Shown here piece by piece: positions 50,601 to 58,532 of a stretch of DNA of 64,000 bases. The DNA is from Streptomyces sp. NBC_01716 (GTDB taxonomy: Bacteria; Actinomycetota; Actinomycetes; Streptomycetales; Streptomycetaceae). The position numbers and the translations under genes are program-made. The DNA lies in NCBI RefSeq assembly GCF_036248275.1, contig NZ_CP109181.1:4898001-4962000 (forward strand), given 5' to 3'. Position 1 is the stretch's first letter. Every line of letters begins with the position of its first letter. The notes under the pieces are model-generated. The model ran no database searches. It saw only the letters and a list, made by a program, of their open reading frames with translations, and was not told the DNA's origin.

Positions 50601-50788
50601 TCGCGGGTGGCACGGAACTGGACTGGCGGCGCACACCGGACGGCACGGTCCACGCGTCCACCGTGGAAGGCGTCGCGGCCGGGCTGGCATGGGCGGCGGG
50701 GCAGTGGCCGCGCCGCTTCGAGGTGGCCGCGCTGCTGGAGGACGCGTCGCGTACCGAGGAGTTGGCGCGGGACCGCTGGTTCGACTGA
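47696..50788 (+). CDS. Sacsin-N/Hsp90-like ATPase domain protein
   Basis: A 1030-residue cytoplasmic protein. Its N terminus has a GHKL ATP-binding domain of the Hsp90/sacsin kind: LVVELAQNAADAAARAGVPG with the conserved Glu/Asn, VLVAANTGAAL (Asp-Gly-like loop) and VGRFGVGFAAVVAVSDEP (lid glycines). The remaining 800 residues are acidic with repeated ALDALLRE-like helices and no catalytic motif I recognise. GTG 47696 follows GTGGAGTCAG. Possibly a chaperone-like or regulatory ATPase; single-gene unit. Confidence 0.86.
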   Translation: MSVTTTEGADPFGTGRLRRAVLDSWGAGPARFREDANAEEDLALGGYRDRLVVELAQNAADAAARAGVPGRLRLTLRPGSPAVLVAANTGAALDATGVESLSTLRASAKREGHESAVGRFGVGFAAVVAVSDEPAVVGRHGGVRWSLAEARGLAQEAALSSPGLGDELRRRDGHVPLLRLPLPAEGSAPEGYDTVVILPLRDGTALDLVERLLAAVDDALLLTLPGLAEIVVETPDGERVLRRAEHGPYVHVEDSQGAVRRWRVVSRHGVTEPALLEGRPVEERLRPHWAVTWAVPVDGEGAPVPPRTAPVVHAPTPTDEPLGVPALLIASLPLDTTRRHPAPGPLTDFLVERAADAYAELLGDWLPVSTGTIDLVPGPLGKGELDGVLRAAILKRLPRVAFLEPAAPSEELTALRPFEAEVVEGAGADTVRVLAEVLPTLLPAGLERRTELRSLTVGRLPLGEAIERIGGTERAPEWWRRLYESLAGVDPDRLSGLPVPLVGGRTAVGPRRVLLPLAETPADLARLGLKVAHPDAAHPLLEKLGALPATPRAVLTTPEVRAAVAASLDAGEVWDQEQSLDADELAETVLALVRDADLDVGDEPWLAALALPDEEGELAPAGELVLPGSPFAAVMREDELALCDAELAERWGEQPLAACGVLANFTLVRATDVVLDPDELEPRDGDFAEPDDAGLLDAVDVWCEDVLDRLPETPVPPVATEIVAVRDLDLVDDDAWPRALALLAQPPLRDALTAPVRVLLPDGTTESVRSYTAWWLRDHPVLDGRRPAGLRAAGGDPLLAGLYDAVDASGFEDAQVLRALGVRTSVAALLDEPGGAAELLNRLADPDREVTARQLHALYTAIADLDPQQVTLPDELRAVVDGEVRIVDAADAVIADVPDLLPLTEGLPLLPVAPARAAELAELLQVARLGESVTAEVTTEGEEYEVPESVHVLLGAGTPDTYFEHGQLLAGGTELDWRRTPDGTVHASTVEGVAAGLAWAAGQWPRRFEVAALLEDASRTEELARDRWFD

Positions 50789-50937
50789 CGGCGACCTACG
50801 GCGGTCCGGATGTGCCGCCCAGATGTGCGAGCCGGATGTGCGACCTTCACGAAAAAGGCACGCGGCACACAACCATCGGCCCATGCTTGTCGTCTGACCA
50901 GGCGAGCCAACAGGCTCACTGACAAATGGGGAAAAGC

Positions 50938-51792
50938 ATGCGAATCCGCGCCACTGTTGCCGTCGCGACCGGTGCCCTGGCTCTGTCGGCTCTCGCCGTG
51001 CCGGCCACCCAGGCCGCGCCCGCGGACGACCGTCCCGGCGTACCGTCCTACGGCTCCGCCACGCACCAGAGCCCGGCCGCCGCGCCGAAGGCCAGGGCCG
51101 GGGAGGGCGGCGAGGCCCCGGTGATCAGCAAGGCCGTGGTGAACGGTGGCAAGCCCATCATCGTCGGCGCCAAGGCCGTCAAGAAGGTCACCGTCTCGAT
51201 CACCGCGTCGCACCCGTCCGGCATCACCGACGCCGACGCGATCATCTGGACCGGCACCAGTCTGGACGACCCGGAGTCCTTCGGGTTCGGCTCCACCGGG
51301 CCCACCTCGTGCGTCGCGGCGAACGCCACCACGTCCACCTGCACGCAGACCATCGAGATCGATCCCATGTGGCTGCGCAACAGCGACTCCAAGGGCTGGA
51401 ACGTCGGCGTCTGGGTGAACTCGAAGGACACCTACAGCGCGCAGAACGACAAGTTCGGCAGGACGAACCTCCAGCGGCTGGCGAAGCTGGACGTCAACGC
51501 CGCCCCCGAGCCGGTGGCCAAGGGCGGCACGATCACGATCACGGGCAAGCTGACCCGTGCCAACTGGGAGACGGGCACCTACAAGGGCTACGCCACCCAG
51601 TCGGTGAAGCTGGAGTTCCGTAAGAGCACCAGCACCGTCTACACCTCGGTCAAGGGCGTCAAGACCTCCAGCACCGGCACGCTGAAGACGACGTCCAAGG
51701 CCACCGTGGACGGCTACTGGCGCTGGAACTTCGCCGGTACGTCCACCACCCCGGCGATCATCCCGGCCGGTGACTTCGTCGACGTGAAGTAG
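50938..51792 (+). CDS. Secreted beta-rich protein
   Basis: About 284 residues. The signal peptide (MRIRATVAVATGALALSALAVPATQA-AP) is clear. The mature part has SVTV/IT-type beta segments (VKKVTVSITASHPSGI), one Cys pair (TSCVAANATTSTCTQ) and aromatic-rich strands near the end (GYWRWNFAGTSTTPAIIPAG). I prefer ATG 50938, since GGGGA precedes it at 7 bases; ATG 50926 (12 bases earlier) is possible. It may match a Streptomyces secreted DUF family (DUF5707 is my guess). Its downstream terminator hairpin is split by an IS element. Confidence 0.75.
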   Translation: MRIRATVAVATGALALSALAVPATQAAPADDRPGVPSYGSATHQSPAAAPKARAGEGGEAPVISKAVVNGGKPIIVGAKAVKKVTVSITASHPSGITDADAIIWTGTSLDDPESFGFGSTGPTSCVAANATTSTCTQTIEIDPMWLRNSDSKGWNVGVWVNSKDTYSAQNDKFGRTNLQRLAKLDVNAAPEPVAKGGTITITGKLTRANWETGTYKGYATQSVKLEFRKSTSTVYTSVKGVKTSSTGTLKTTSKATVDGYWRWNFAGTSTTPAIIPAGDFVDVK

Positions 51793-51872
51793 CCCGAGAA
51801 GTAGCCGAAGAAGCAGTCGGAGCGGCCGCTCAAGCGGTCGTACGAAGGGCCCCGGGCCACTCTTGGGTTCTA

Positions 51873-53150
51873 GCGGTCGTTGCAACACCCCAGTTCAAGG
51901 GGTGGGATGGACTTCGAGATTCGCGAGGACCGGCAGCCGCGGGGACGTAAGAAACTCACTCGTGAGCGGGAGGCATACTCCCGGCTCATGGAGCAGGGCG
52001 TGAGCAACACGGAGGCGTGCCGGATCGTCGGGATCAACCGGCGGACCGGGAAACGCCGGCGATACGGACGCAACCCGTCCGGCGGCAGGAAGGCGGCTCC
52101 ACCGATCAACGCGGTGGAGCCGCCTTCCGTGTGCTCGCGGTACTTGCGCGAGGCCGACCGCATCCATATCGCCGACCGCCTGCGGGAGAAGGCCACGATC
52201 CGCGTGATAGCAGCGGAGCTGGGCCGCAGCCCGTCGACGGTCGGCCGTGAAGTCCGCCGCAACCGCCACCCCGGAAACGGGCAGTACCGGCCGCACGCGG
52301 CCCAGGCCCGCGCCGATGCCCGCCGGCCCCGCCCCAGGCCCGGGAAGATCGGACAGAACCCCGAGCTGCGGGACGCGATACAGGCGGGCCTGGACGAGCG
52401 GTGGAGCCCTGAGCAGATCTGCCAGGCTCTGCGCAGGCAGTTCCCCGACCGGCCGGAGATGCACGTGGTCCACGAAACCGTCTACCAGGCCCTCTACGTC
52501 CAAGGACGCGGAGAGCTACGGCGAGAGCTGGCCGGCGCCCTGCGCAGTGGACGTGCCCGCCGCAGGCCCCACCGTCAGGCCAACTCCCGCCGGCCCCGCT
52601 TCACCGAGCCGATGGTCATGATCAGCGACCGCCCGGCCGAAGCCGGGGACCGGGCGGTGCCCGGCCACTGGGAAGGCGACCTGATCATCGGCAAGGACAG
52701 CGCGTCCGCGATCGGGACCCTGGTCGAGCGTGCCACCCGCTGCGTGATGCTCCTGCACCTGCCTGACGGCCGGGGCGCCGAGCAGGTCCGCGACGCCCTC
52801 CAGGAGACCGTGCAGCGACTACCCGCCCACCTCAAGCGGTCTCTGACCTGGGACCAGGGCTCCGAGACGGCCGAACACCGCTCGTTCAGCACCGCCACGG
52901 ACGTCCCCGTCTACTTCTGTGATCCGGGCAGTCCCTGGCAGCGCGGCCCGAACGAGAACACGAACGGTCTGCTGCGGCAGTACTTTCCCAAGGGCACCGA
53001 CCTGGCCGTCCACAGCCGCGAGCACCTCGACGCCGTCGCCGCCCAGCTCAACGGCCGCCCACGCAAAACGCTCGACTGGGAAACCCCAGCCGAACGCCTG
53101 CATAAACTCATCGCGGCCTGATCAACACGACCACCTGTTGCGACGACCCC
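51873..53150 (+). mobile_element. IS30-family insertion sequence
   Basis: About 1.28 kb. Imperfect terminal inverted repeats read GGTCGTTGCAACA (51875-51887) on the left and, in reverse, GGTCGTCGCAACA (53136-53148) on the right. It carries one intact transposase. Short target duplications typical of the family are not obvious to me. It looks complete and possibly still mobile. Confidence 0.85.
51907..53121 (+). CDS. IS30-family transposase
   Basis: A 404-residue DDE transposase. The N-terminal helix-turn-helix (LMEQGVSNTEACRIVGINRRTGKRRRYG) is followed by a second one (RVIAAELGRSPSTVGREVRRN). The catalytic core has Asp258 (GHWEGDLIIG), Asp316 (LTWDQGSE) and Glu350 (NENTNGLLRQYFPKGTDL) with the usual 33-residue spacing between the last two, as in IS30. 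ATG 51907 follows AAGGGG; a TTG start within the repeat is less likely. The frame is intact. Confidence 0.95.
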   Translation: MDFEIREDRQPRGRKKLTREREAYSRLMEQGVSNTEACRIVGINRRTGKRRRYGRNPSGGRKAAPPINAVEPPSVCSRYLREADRIHIADRLREKATIRVIAAELGRSPSTVGREVRRNRHPGNGQYRPHAAQARADARRPRPRPGKIGQNPELRDAIQAGLDERWSPEQICQALRRQFPDRPEMHVVHETVYQALYVQGRGELRRELAGALRSGRARRRPHRQANSRRPRFTEPMVMISDRPAEAGDRAVPGHWEGDLIIGKDSASAIGTLVERATRCVMLLHLPDGRGAEQVRDALQETVQRLPAHLKRSLTWDQGSETAEHRSFSTATDVPVYFCDPGSPWQRGPNENTNGLLRQYFPKGTDLAVHSREHLDAVAAQLNGRPRKTLDWETPAERLHKLIAA

Positions 53151-53197
53151 CAGAAACCGCCCCTCGCGCGGGGCCCTTCGCCATGTCCGTCCGACGC

Positions 53198-55666
53198 CTA
53201 CGCCGGGTATCTCCGGTCCACCAGCCGCCACGCCACTTCGAGCAGCACCGCGCCCACGCCCGCGATCGCCACCGCCGTCCACGGCAGCGTCGTCCCCACC
53301 AGCTTCAGCGCGAAGAAGTGCTGGAGCCACGGCACGGCCAGCACGACCAGGAAGAGGAACCCCATCGACACCACCAGCACCACCCGCCACCAGGTGTAGG
53401 GGCGGGCGATGATCACCAGCACCCACATCGTCACCAGGAAGAGCGTCAGCGTGGCCGCGCTCGTCTCGGCGGACAGCGAGCCGGGTCCGCTGTAGTGGTC
53501 GCGCGCCAGCAGATACGTCGTGAACGTCGTGGCGGAGGTGATGATGCCGCTGGGGACCGAGTACCGCATCACCCTGCGTACGAAGTTCGGCCGGGCACGC
53601 TCCTTGTTGGGCGCGAGGGCCAGGAAGAACGCGGGGACGCCGATCGTGAGCGTGGAGATCAGCGTGAGATGCCGGGGGAGGAACGGATACTCCACCTGCG
53701 TGATCACCACGAGGACGGCCAGCAGCACGGAGTAGACCGTCTTCGTCAGGAACAGCGTCGCGACGCGCGTGATGTTGCCGATCACGCGGCGGCCCTCGGC
53801 CACCACCGAGGGCAGCGTGGCGAAGCTGTTGTTGAGGAGCACGATCTGGGCGACCGCCCGCGTGGCCTCCGACCCCGAGCCCATCGCGACGCCGATGTCG
53901 GCGTCCTTCAGGGCCAGGACGTCGTTCACGCCGTCGCCGGTCATCGCGACCGTATGGCCGTGCGACTGGAGCGCGCCCACCATCTCGCGCTTCTGCTGCG
54001 GGCTCACCCGGCCGAAGACCGACGCCGATTCGAGCGCGCCCGCCATCTCGTCGCGGTCGGCGGGCAGCCGGCGCGCGTCCACCGTACGGTCCGCGCCCGG
54101 CAGCCCGAGCTTCGATGCGACCGCGCCGACCGAGACCGCGTTGTCGCCGGAGATCACCTTCGCCTGGACGTCCTGGTCGGCGAAGTAGGTGAGCGTGTCG
54201 GCCGCGTCGGGGCGCAGCCGCTGCTCCAGCACCACGAGAGCCGCCGCCACCGCGCCGTCCGTCACGTCGGGCGCGTCGAGCGCGGTGTCGCCCTCCAGGC
54301 GGGCCAGCAGCAGCACCCGCAGGCCCTGCTCGTTGAGGGAGTCGATCTCGGCGAGCGTGGGGTCGCCGTCGGGCAGCAGGATGTCGGGCGCGCCCAGGAG
54401 CCAGCCGACGGGCCCGCCGCCGCCCTCGGGGTCACCCTCGAACGTGGCGCCGCTGTACTTACGGGCCGAGGAGAACGGCAGCGCCGCCGTACTGCGCCAC
54501 CCGGACTCGTCCGGATACGCGTCGATGATCGCCTGGAGGCTGGCGTTGGGCCGCGGGTCGGACGCGCCGATGGCGCCGAGCACCGTGCGTACGTACGACT
54601 CGTCACTGCCGTTCAGCGGCCGGAGCTCCGTGACGTCCATGCCGCCCTCGGTCAGCGTGCCCGTCTTGTCGAGGCAGACGACGTCCACGCGGGCCAGGCC
54701 CTCGATCGCGGGGAGCTCCTGGACCAGGCACTGCTTACGGCCGAGCCGGATGACACCGATCGCGAAGGCGACCGAGGTCAGCAGGACCAGGCCCTCCGGG
54801 ATCATCGGCACGATGCCGCCGATGGTCCGGGCGACGGAGTCCTTGAAGTTGTTCTCCTTGACGACGAGCTGGCTGATGATCAGCCCGATCGCGGTCGGGA
54901 CCATCATCCAGGTCACGTACTTGAGAATCGTGCTGATGCCGGTGCGCAGTTCGGACTGGACGAGCGTGAAGCGCGACGCCTCCTCGGCGAGTTGCGCCGC
55001 GTACGCCTCCCGGCCCACCTTCGTCGCCCGGAACGCGCCGCCGCCCGAGACGACGAAGCTGCCCGACATCACCGTGTCGCCGGGCTGCTTGAGGACGGGG
55101 TCGGCCTCGCCGGTGAGCAGCGACTCGTCGACCTCCAGATTGTCGGCCTCGACGATCTCGCCGTCCACGACGACCTTGTCGCCTGGGCCGAGTTCGACGA
55201 TGTCGGTGAGGACGATCTCGGAGGTGGAGATCCCGGCCGCGACGCCGTCGCGCCGTACGACCGGCCGGGCCTCGCCGATGACGGCCAGACTGTCGAGCGT
55301 CTTCTTGGCGCGCAGTTCCTGGATGATGCCGATGCCGGTGTTCGCGATGATCACGAAGCCGAAGAGGCTGTCCTGGATCGGCGCGACCAGGAGGATGATC
55401 GCCCAGAGCACCCCGATGAGCGCGTTGAACCGGGTGAAGACGTTGGCGCGGATGATCTCGACCATGGAGCGGCTGCTGCGTACGGGGACGTCGTTGACCT
55501 CGCCCCGCGCCACCCGCTCGGCGACCTCGGCGGCGGTCAGCCCGGGGTCGCGCCCGAGTGCGCCGGACGTACCGCGCGGCTCCTTCGTCCGGTCGAGCCG
55601 CGCACCCGGGTCGGTGGGGTCGCGTGGCTCGCCGCCGCCGGTGTCGATTTTCGCCCGCTGAGTCAT
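53198..55666 (-). CDS. CtpE-like cation P-type ATPase
   Basis: An 822-residue membrane cation pump. Its features are an A-domain DESLLTGEADPV, the transmembrane motif PMIPEGLVLL, the phosphorylation motif DKTGTLT (Asp333), and the hinge TGDGVNDVLALKDADIGVAMGSGSEA. About ten membrane segments are predicted. There is no metal-binding domain or CPC, so it is not a heavy-metal type. The PEGL motif and length are closest to mycobacterial CtpE, a calcium transporter, so calcium or magnesium transport is the inferred role. ATG 55666 has a hydrophilic Asp/Glu-rich start. Confidence 0.85.
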   Translation of the reverse strand: MTQRAKIDTGGGEPRDPTDPGARLDRTKEPRGTSGALGRDPGLTAAEVAERVARGEVNDVPVRSSRSMVEIIRANVFTRFNALIGVLWAIILLVAPIQDSLFGFVIIANTGIGIIQELRAKKTLDSLAVIGEARPVVRRDGVAAGISTSEIVLTDIVELGPGDKVVVDGEIVEADNLEVDESLLTGEADPVLKQPGDTVMSGSFVVSGGGAFRATKVGREAYAAQLAEEASRFTLVQSELRTGISTILKYVTWMMVPTAIGLIISQLVVKENNFKDSVARTIGGIVPMIPEGLVLLTSVAFAIGVIRLGRKQCLVQELPAIEGLARVDVVCLDKTGTLTEGGMDVTELRPLNGSDESYVRTVLGAIGASDPRPNASLQAIIDAYPDESGWRSTAALPFSSARKYSGATFEGDPEGGGGPVGWLLGAPDILLPDGDPTLAEIDSLNEQGLRVLLLARLEGDTALDAPDVTDGAVAAALVVLEQRLRPDAADTLTYFADQDVQAKVISGDNAVSVGAVASKLGLPGADRTVDARRLPADRDEMAGALESASVFGRVSPQQKREMVGALQSHGHTVAMTGDGVNDVLALKDADIGVAMGSGSEATRAVAQIVLLNNSFATLPSVVAEGRRVIGNITRVATLFLTKTVYSVLLAVLVVITQVEYPFLPRHLTLISTLTIGVPAFFLALAPNKERARPNFVRRVMRYSVPSGIITSATTFTTYLLARDHYSGPGSLSAETSAATLTLFLVTMWVLVIIARPYTWWRVVLVVSMGFLFLVVLAVPWLQHFFALKLVGTTLPWTAVAIAGVGAVLLEVAWRLVDRRYPA

Positions 55667-55764
55667 GAGATCGACGTTACGGCCGGAAGGGGGCGTTCAC
55701 CCGCCGGGGGGTCCGAAGATCCGACCGAGGTACGAGGGGTTGGGCGAGAAGTCCACCCAGAGCA

Positions 55765-56025
55765 TTACGCGCCGTGGCTCGCGCCCGCCGCGCGCTTGAT
55801 GGCGGCGTCGCGCCTGCGGACGTACCAGACACCGATCAGGCCGAGCCCGCCGCCGGCCAGACAGGTCCACACCCACCAGGTGTGTCCGTGGTCGTCGAAC
55901 CAGCCGTAGAAGGGGAGCTGTACGAGGAAGAGGACGAACCAGATGACGGTGCCGCCGACGATGGTCGGGACGACCGGCCCCTCCAGGGGCTCGGGTGCCT
56001 CATGCGTCGGGGTCCACTTCGCCAT
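55765..56025 (-). CDS. DUF2530 membrane protein
   Basis: An 86-residue protein with the DUF2530 layout: a hydrophilic start (KWTPTHEAPEPLEGP), two membrane helices (IVGGTVIWFVLFLVQLPFYGW and WWVWTCLAGGGLGLIGVWYV) and a charged end. Family function is unknown. The ATG at 56025 is in the divergent gap with the purine permease, and DUF2530 genes are commonly placed next to such permeases in Streptomyces. Confidence 0.88.
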   Translation of the reverse strand: MAKWTPTHEAPEPLEGPVVPTIVGGTVIWFVLFLVQLPFYGWFDDHGHTWWVWTCLAGGGLGLIGVWYVRRRDAAIKRAAGASHGA

Positions 56026-56161
56026 GGCGTCAGTCTATGCGGCGGCTTCCGAGGCGCCCGCGCGGCGGCTGCCTCAGGGCCGCAGCCCAGCCCCAGGCGG
56101 GCGGGCTCTACGCGCGGAGATAGCGATCATCGGCCACTCTGTTCATACTGAAACGGTTTTG

Positions 56162-56181
56162 CGAACGGCCAGTTCCGTTCG
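56162..56181. promoter_or_regulatory. Inverted repeat in the purine-permease gap
   Basis: A perfect 7-bp inverted repeat CGAACGG / CCGTTCG with a 6-base centre lies 38 bases before the permease start. It may be an operator for a purine-responsive regulator or a structural element in the leader. Confidence 0.5.
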
Positions 56182-56218
56182 TTCGAACACCCCATGATCA
56201 CGACGACTGAGGTTGCGC

Positions 56219-57637
56219 ATGCCCTCCCCGGACACGGCCGCGGCTCCGGTCGCCATCGACCGCTTCTTCAAGATCTCGGAGCGCGGTTCCACCGTCGCCC
56301 GCGAGGTGCGCGGAGGCTTCGCGACCTTCTTCGCGATGGCCTACATCATCGTGCTGAACCCGATCATCCTCGGCAGTGCGAAGGACATCCACGGCCATCA
56401 GCTCGACAGCGGCCAGCTCGTCACCGCCACGGTGCTCACCGCCGCCTTCGCCACCCTCCTGATGGGCGTCGTCGGCAACGTACCGATCGCGCTCGCCGCC
56501 GGGCTCGGCGTCAACACCGTCGTCGCGCTCCAGCTCGCCCCGAGGATGAGCTGGGCCGACGCGATGGGCATGGTCGTCCTGGCCGGCTTCCTGGTCATGC
56601 TGCTGGTCGCGACCGGGCTGCGGGAACGGGTGATGAACGCCGTACCGCGCAGCCTGCGCAAGGGCATCGCCATCGGTATCGGCCTCTTCATCCTGCTGAT
56701 CGGCCTCGTCGACTCCGGCTTCGTGACCCGGGTCCCTGACGTCGCCCACACCACCGTGCCGCTCCAGCTCGGCTCGGACGGTCATCTCAACGGCTGGCCC
56801 GTGCTGGTCTTCGCGCTCGGCGCGCTGCTCACGCTCGCGCTGATCATCCGCAAGGTGCCCGGCGCGATCCTGATCTCGATCGTGACGATGACGGTCGTCG
56901 CGCTCGTCATCGAGGCGGTCGCCGATGTGCCGGGCTGGGGCCTGACGACCCCGAAGTGGCCCGGCAACCCCGTGGCCGGGCCGGACTTCGGGCTGGTCGG
57001 CGAGTTCAGTCTCTTCGGCGGCTTCGGGAAGGTCGGCGTCATCACCGGCGTCCTCTTCGTCTTCACCGTGCTGCTGTCGACGTTCTTCGACGCGATGGGC
57101 ACGATCCTCGGCGTCGGCGACGAGGCGAAGCTGATGGACGAGAAGGGGCGGCTGCCCGGGATCAACCGGGTGCTGTTCGTGGACGGCATCGCCGTCGCGT
57201 CCGGCGGCGCGACCTCGTCCTCCGCCACCACCTGCTTCGTGGAGTCCACGGCCGGTGTCGGCGAAGGGGCGAGGACCGGACTGGCGTCCGTCGTGACGGG
57301 CGCGCTCTTCGGGCTCGCGCTGTTCTTCACGCCGATCGCGACGATGGTCCCGTCCCAGGCGGCCACGCCCGCGCTGCTCGCGGTCGGCTTCCTGATCCTC
57401 GCCGGATCGATCAGGGACATCGACTGGAACGACTACACCGTCGCCGTTCCCGCGTTCCTGGCGATGGTGACGATGCCGTTCACGTACTCCATCACCAACG
57501 GCATCGGTGTCGGCTTCATCTCCTTCAGCCTGCTGCGGCTGGTGGCGGGCCGGGCTCGCGAGGTGCCGGTGGCGATGTACGTCGTGTCGGCGGTGTTCGT
57601 CTTCTACTACGCGATGCCGGCGCTGGGTCTGACGTGA
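56219..57637 (+). CDS. NCS2-family purine permease (AzgA type)
   Basis: A 472-residue membrane permease importing hypoxanthine/guanine-type purines. Family markers: FATFFAMAYIIVLNPIILG near the start, the conserved GVNTVVALQLAP, FFDAMGTILGVGD (Asp/Glu motif of the AzgA branch), and ATSSSATTCFVESTAGVGEGARTGLA with the substrate-site Glu. About 12-14 hydrophobic segments. ATG 56219 follows GAGG at 7 bases; TTG 56213 is less likely. It is divergent from a DUF2530 gene. Confidence 0.92.
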   Translation: MPSPDTAAAPVAIDRFFKISERGSTVAREVRGGFATFFAMAYIIVLNPIILGSAKDIHGHQLDSGQLVTATVLTAAFATLLMGVVGNVPIALAAGLGVNTVVALQLAPRMSWADAMGMVVLAGFLVMLLVATGLRERVMNAVPRSLRKGIAIGIGLFILLIGLVDSGFVTRVPDVAHTTVPLQLGSDGHLNGWPVLVFALGALLTLALIIRKVPGAILISIVTMTVVALVIEAVADVPGWGLTTPKWPGNPVAGPDFGLVGEFSLFGGFGKVGVITGVLFVFTVLLSTFFDAMGTILGVGDEAKLMDEKGRLPGINRVLFVDGIAVASGGATSSSATTCFVESTAGVGEGARTGLASVVTGALFGLALFFTPIATMVPSQAATPALLAVGFLILAGSIRDIDWNDYTVAVPAFLAMVTMPFTYSITNGIGVGFISFSLLRLVAGRAREVPVAMYVVSAVFVFYYAMPALGLT

Positions 57638-57667
57638 CACCAGTACGCGGTGGGCCCACGGTGTTCG

Positions 57668-57850
57668 TCACGCGGCGCCGTAGAACCTCTCCGTCTCGTC
57701 GACGGACACCCGGAAGCGTTCGTCGAAATCGTCGCGCATGAGCGTCCCGACCACATAGTCCTGGACGCTCATTCCGCGTCTGGCGGCGTGCTGCCGAAGC
57801 CGGTCGAGCAACTCACCGTCTATCCGCAGGCTGAGCACCTTTGATCCCAT
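57668..57850 (-). CDS. Orphan ribbon-helix-helix protein
   Basis: A 60-residue CopG-type DNA-binding protein: a beta strand (KVLSLRIDGELL) and two helices (DRLRQHAARRGMSVQDYVVGTLMRDD), then a short tail. Such proteins are often antitoxins that repress their own operon, but no toxin is next to it: downstream is the permease end, upstream a 165-bp gap and a MarR gene. It may be a solitary regulator. No strong ribosome site precedes the ATG at 57850. Confidence 0.78.
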   Translation of the reverse strand: MGSKVLSLRIDGELLDRLRQHAARRGMSVQDYVVGTLMRDDFDERFRVSVDETERFYGAA

Positions 57851-57984
57851 GCCGACCAGCGTCGGGGGCGAGTGTCGGGCCTTGGGTGACTTTCCGCGCT
57901 TTCCTCACTCGTTCGAGTGAGCTGCCTGTCCTTGATGTGTGGGATCTGTGCGTCCTGGTGGGGGAGGGGTGCTTTCGGTTTTCC

Positions 57985-58010
57985 TTAGCTTAAGTAATGA
58001 GTTACGCTAA
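57985..58010 (+). promoter_or_regulatory. MarR operator over a leaderless promoter
   Basis: A near-perfect palindrome TTAGCTTAA-N8-TTACGCTAA (8 of 9 positions) ends 5 bases before the MarR ATG. A likely -10 TACGCT (58003-58008) lies inside its right arm, about 7 bases before the start codon. MarR should therefore repress its own leaderless transcript and perhaps the downstream exporter. Confidence 0.7.
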
Positions 58011-58015
58011 AGAAC

Positions 58016-58453
58016 ATGGCTGATCTCACCCACGGCGACGACGCGGACGCCGTGAACGCACTCCGCTCGGCGGTCATGCGGCTGGGCCGGCGCCTCAAGC
58101 ACCAGCGCGTCGACGAGACCCTGAGCCCGACCGAGATGTCGGTGCTCGGCACCCTCGCCCGCTGCGGCTCCGCCACACCCGGCGAGCTGGCCCGCAAGGA
58201 GCACGTACAGCCGCCGTCGATGACGCGCATCGTGGCTCTGCTCGAAGCCAAGGGACTCGTACGGCTCGAACCGCACCCCGACGACCGCCGGCAGAAGGTG
58301 GTCACGTCGACCGAGCAGGCCGAGGCCATGCTCGAAGAGAGCCGCCGCAAGCGGAACGCCTGGCTCACCGCAATGGCGGAAGGGCTTGACGAGGACGAAT
58401 GGTCCAAGCTCCGCGCGGCGGCGCCGGTGCTGGAGAAGCTCGCGCATCTGTAG
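58016..58453 (+). CDS. MarR family transcriptional regulator
   Basis: A 145-residue winged-helix repressor of the MarR family. Dimerisation helices (DAVNALRSAVMRLGRRLK and the C-terminal segment) frame the DNA-binding core LSPTEMSVLGTLARCGSATPGELARKEHVQPPSMTRIVALLEAKGLVRLEPHPDDRRQKVVT. The wing DDRR is typical. It ends 80 bp before an MFS exporter and is preceded by its own operator, a common drug-responsive unit. Confidence 0.93.
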   Translation: MADLTHGDDADAVNALRSAVMRLGRRLKHQRVDETLSPTEMSVLGTLARCGSATPGELARKEHVQPPSMTRIVALLEAKGLVRLEPHPDDRRQKVVTSTEQAEAMLEESRRKRNAWLTAMAEGLDEDEWSKLRAAAPVLEKLAHL

Positions 58454-58475
58454 CTCGCGCGCCTGTAGTCATCCG

Positions 58476-58513
58476 CCGAAGTACGTTGTCAACACCGAAG
58501 TACGCCGTCAACA
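58476..58513. repeat. Two 19-bp tandem units between MarR and exporter genes
   Basis: CCGAAGTACGTTGTCAACA and CCGAAGTACGCCGTCAACA are head-to-tail and differ at two bases. A third start (CCGAGG) leads into the exporter ribosome site. Role uncertain: a regulator site or simple duplication. Confidence 0.65.
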
Positions 58514-58532
58514 CCGAGGAGGCGAACCAACT

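Larger units (their letters stand above)
51843..53180. terminator. Terminator hairpin interrupted by the IS30-family element
   Basis: CGAAGGGGCCCCG-type arms flank the element: CGAAGGGCCCCG at 51843-51854 and CGGGGCCCTTCG at 53169-53180 are perfect 12-bp reverse complements. Without the element they would be about 50-60 bases apart and form a stem after the secreted protein gene. The insertion therefore lies in the loop of a bidirectional terminator shared with the P-type ATPase gene. Confidence 0.75.

Noticed and set aside
52919..55909. A very long plus-strand frame over the P-type ATPase and the IS end
   Set aside because: It runs opposite the ATPase motifs and mixes IS and gene sequence; no coherent protein.
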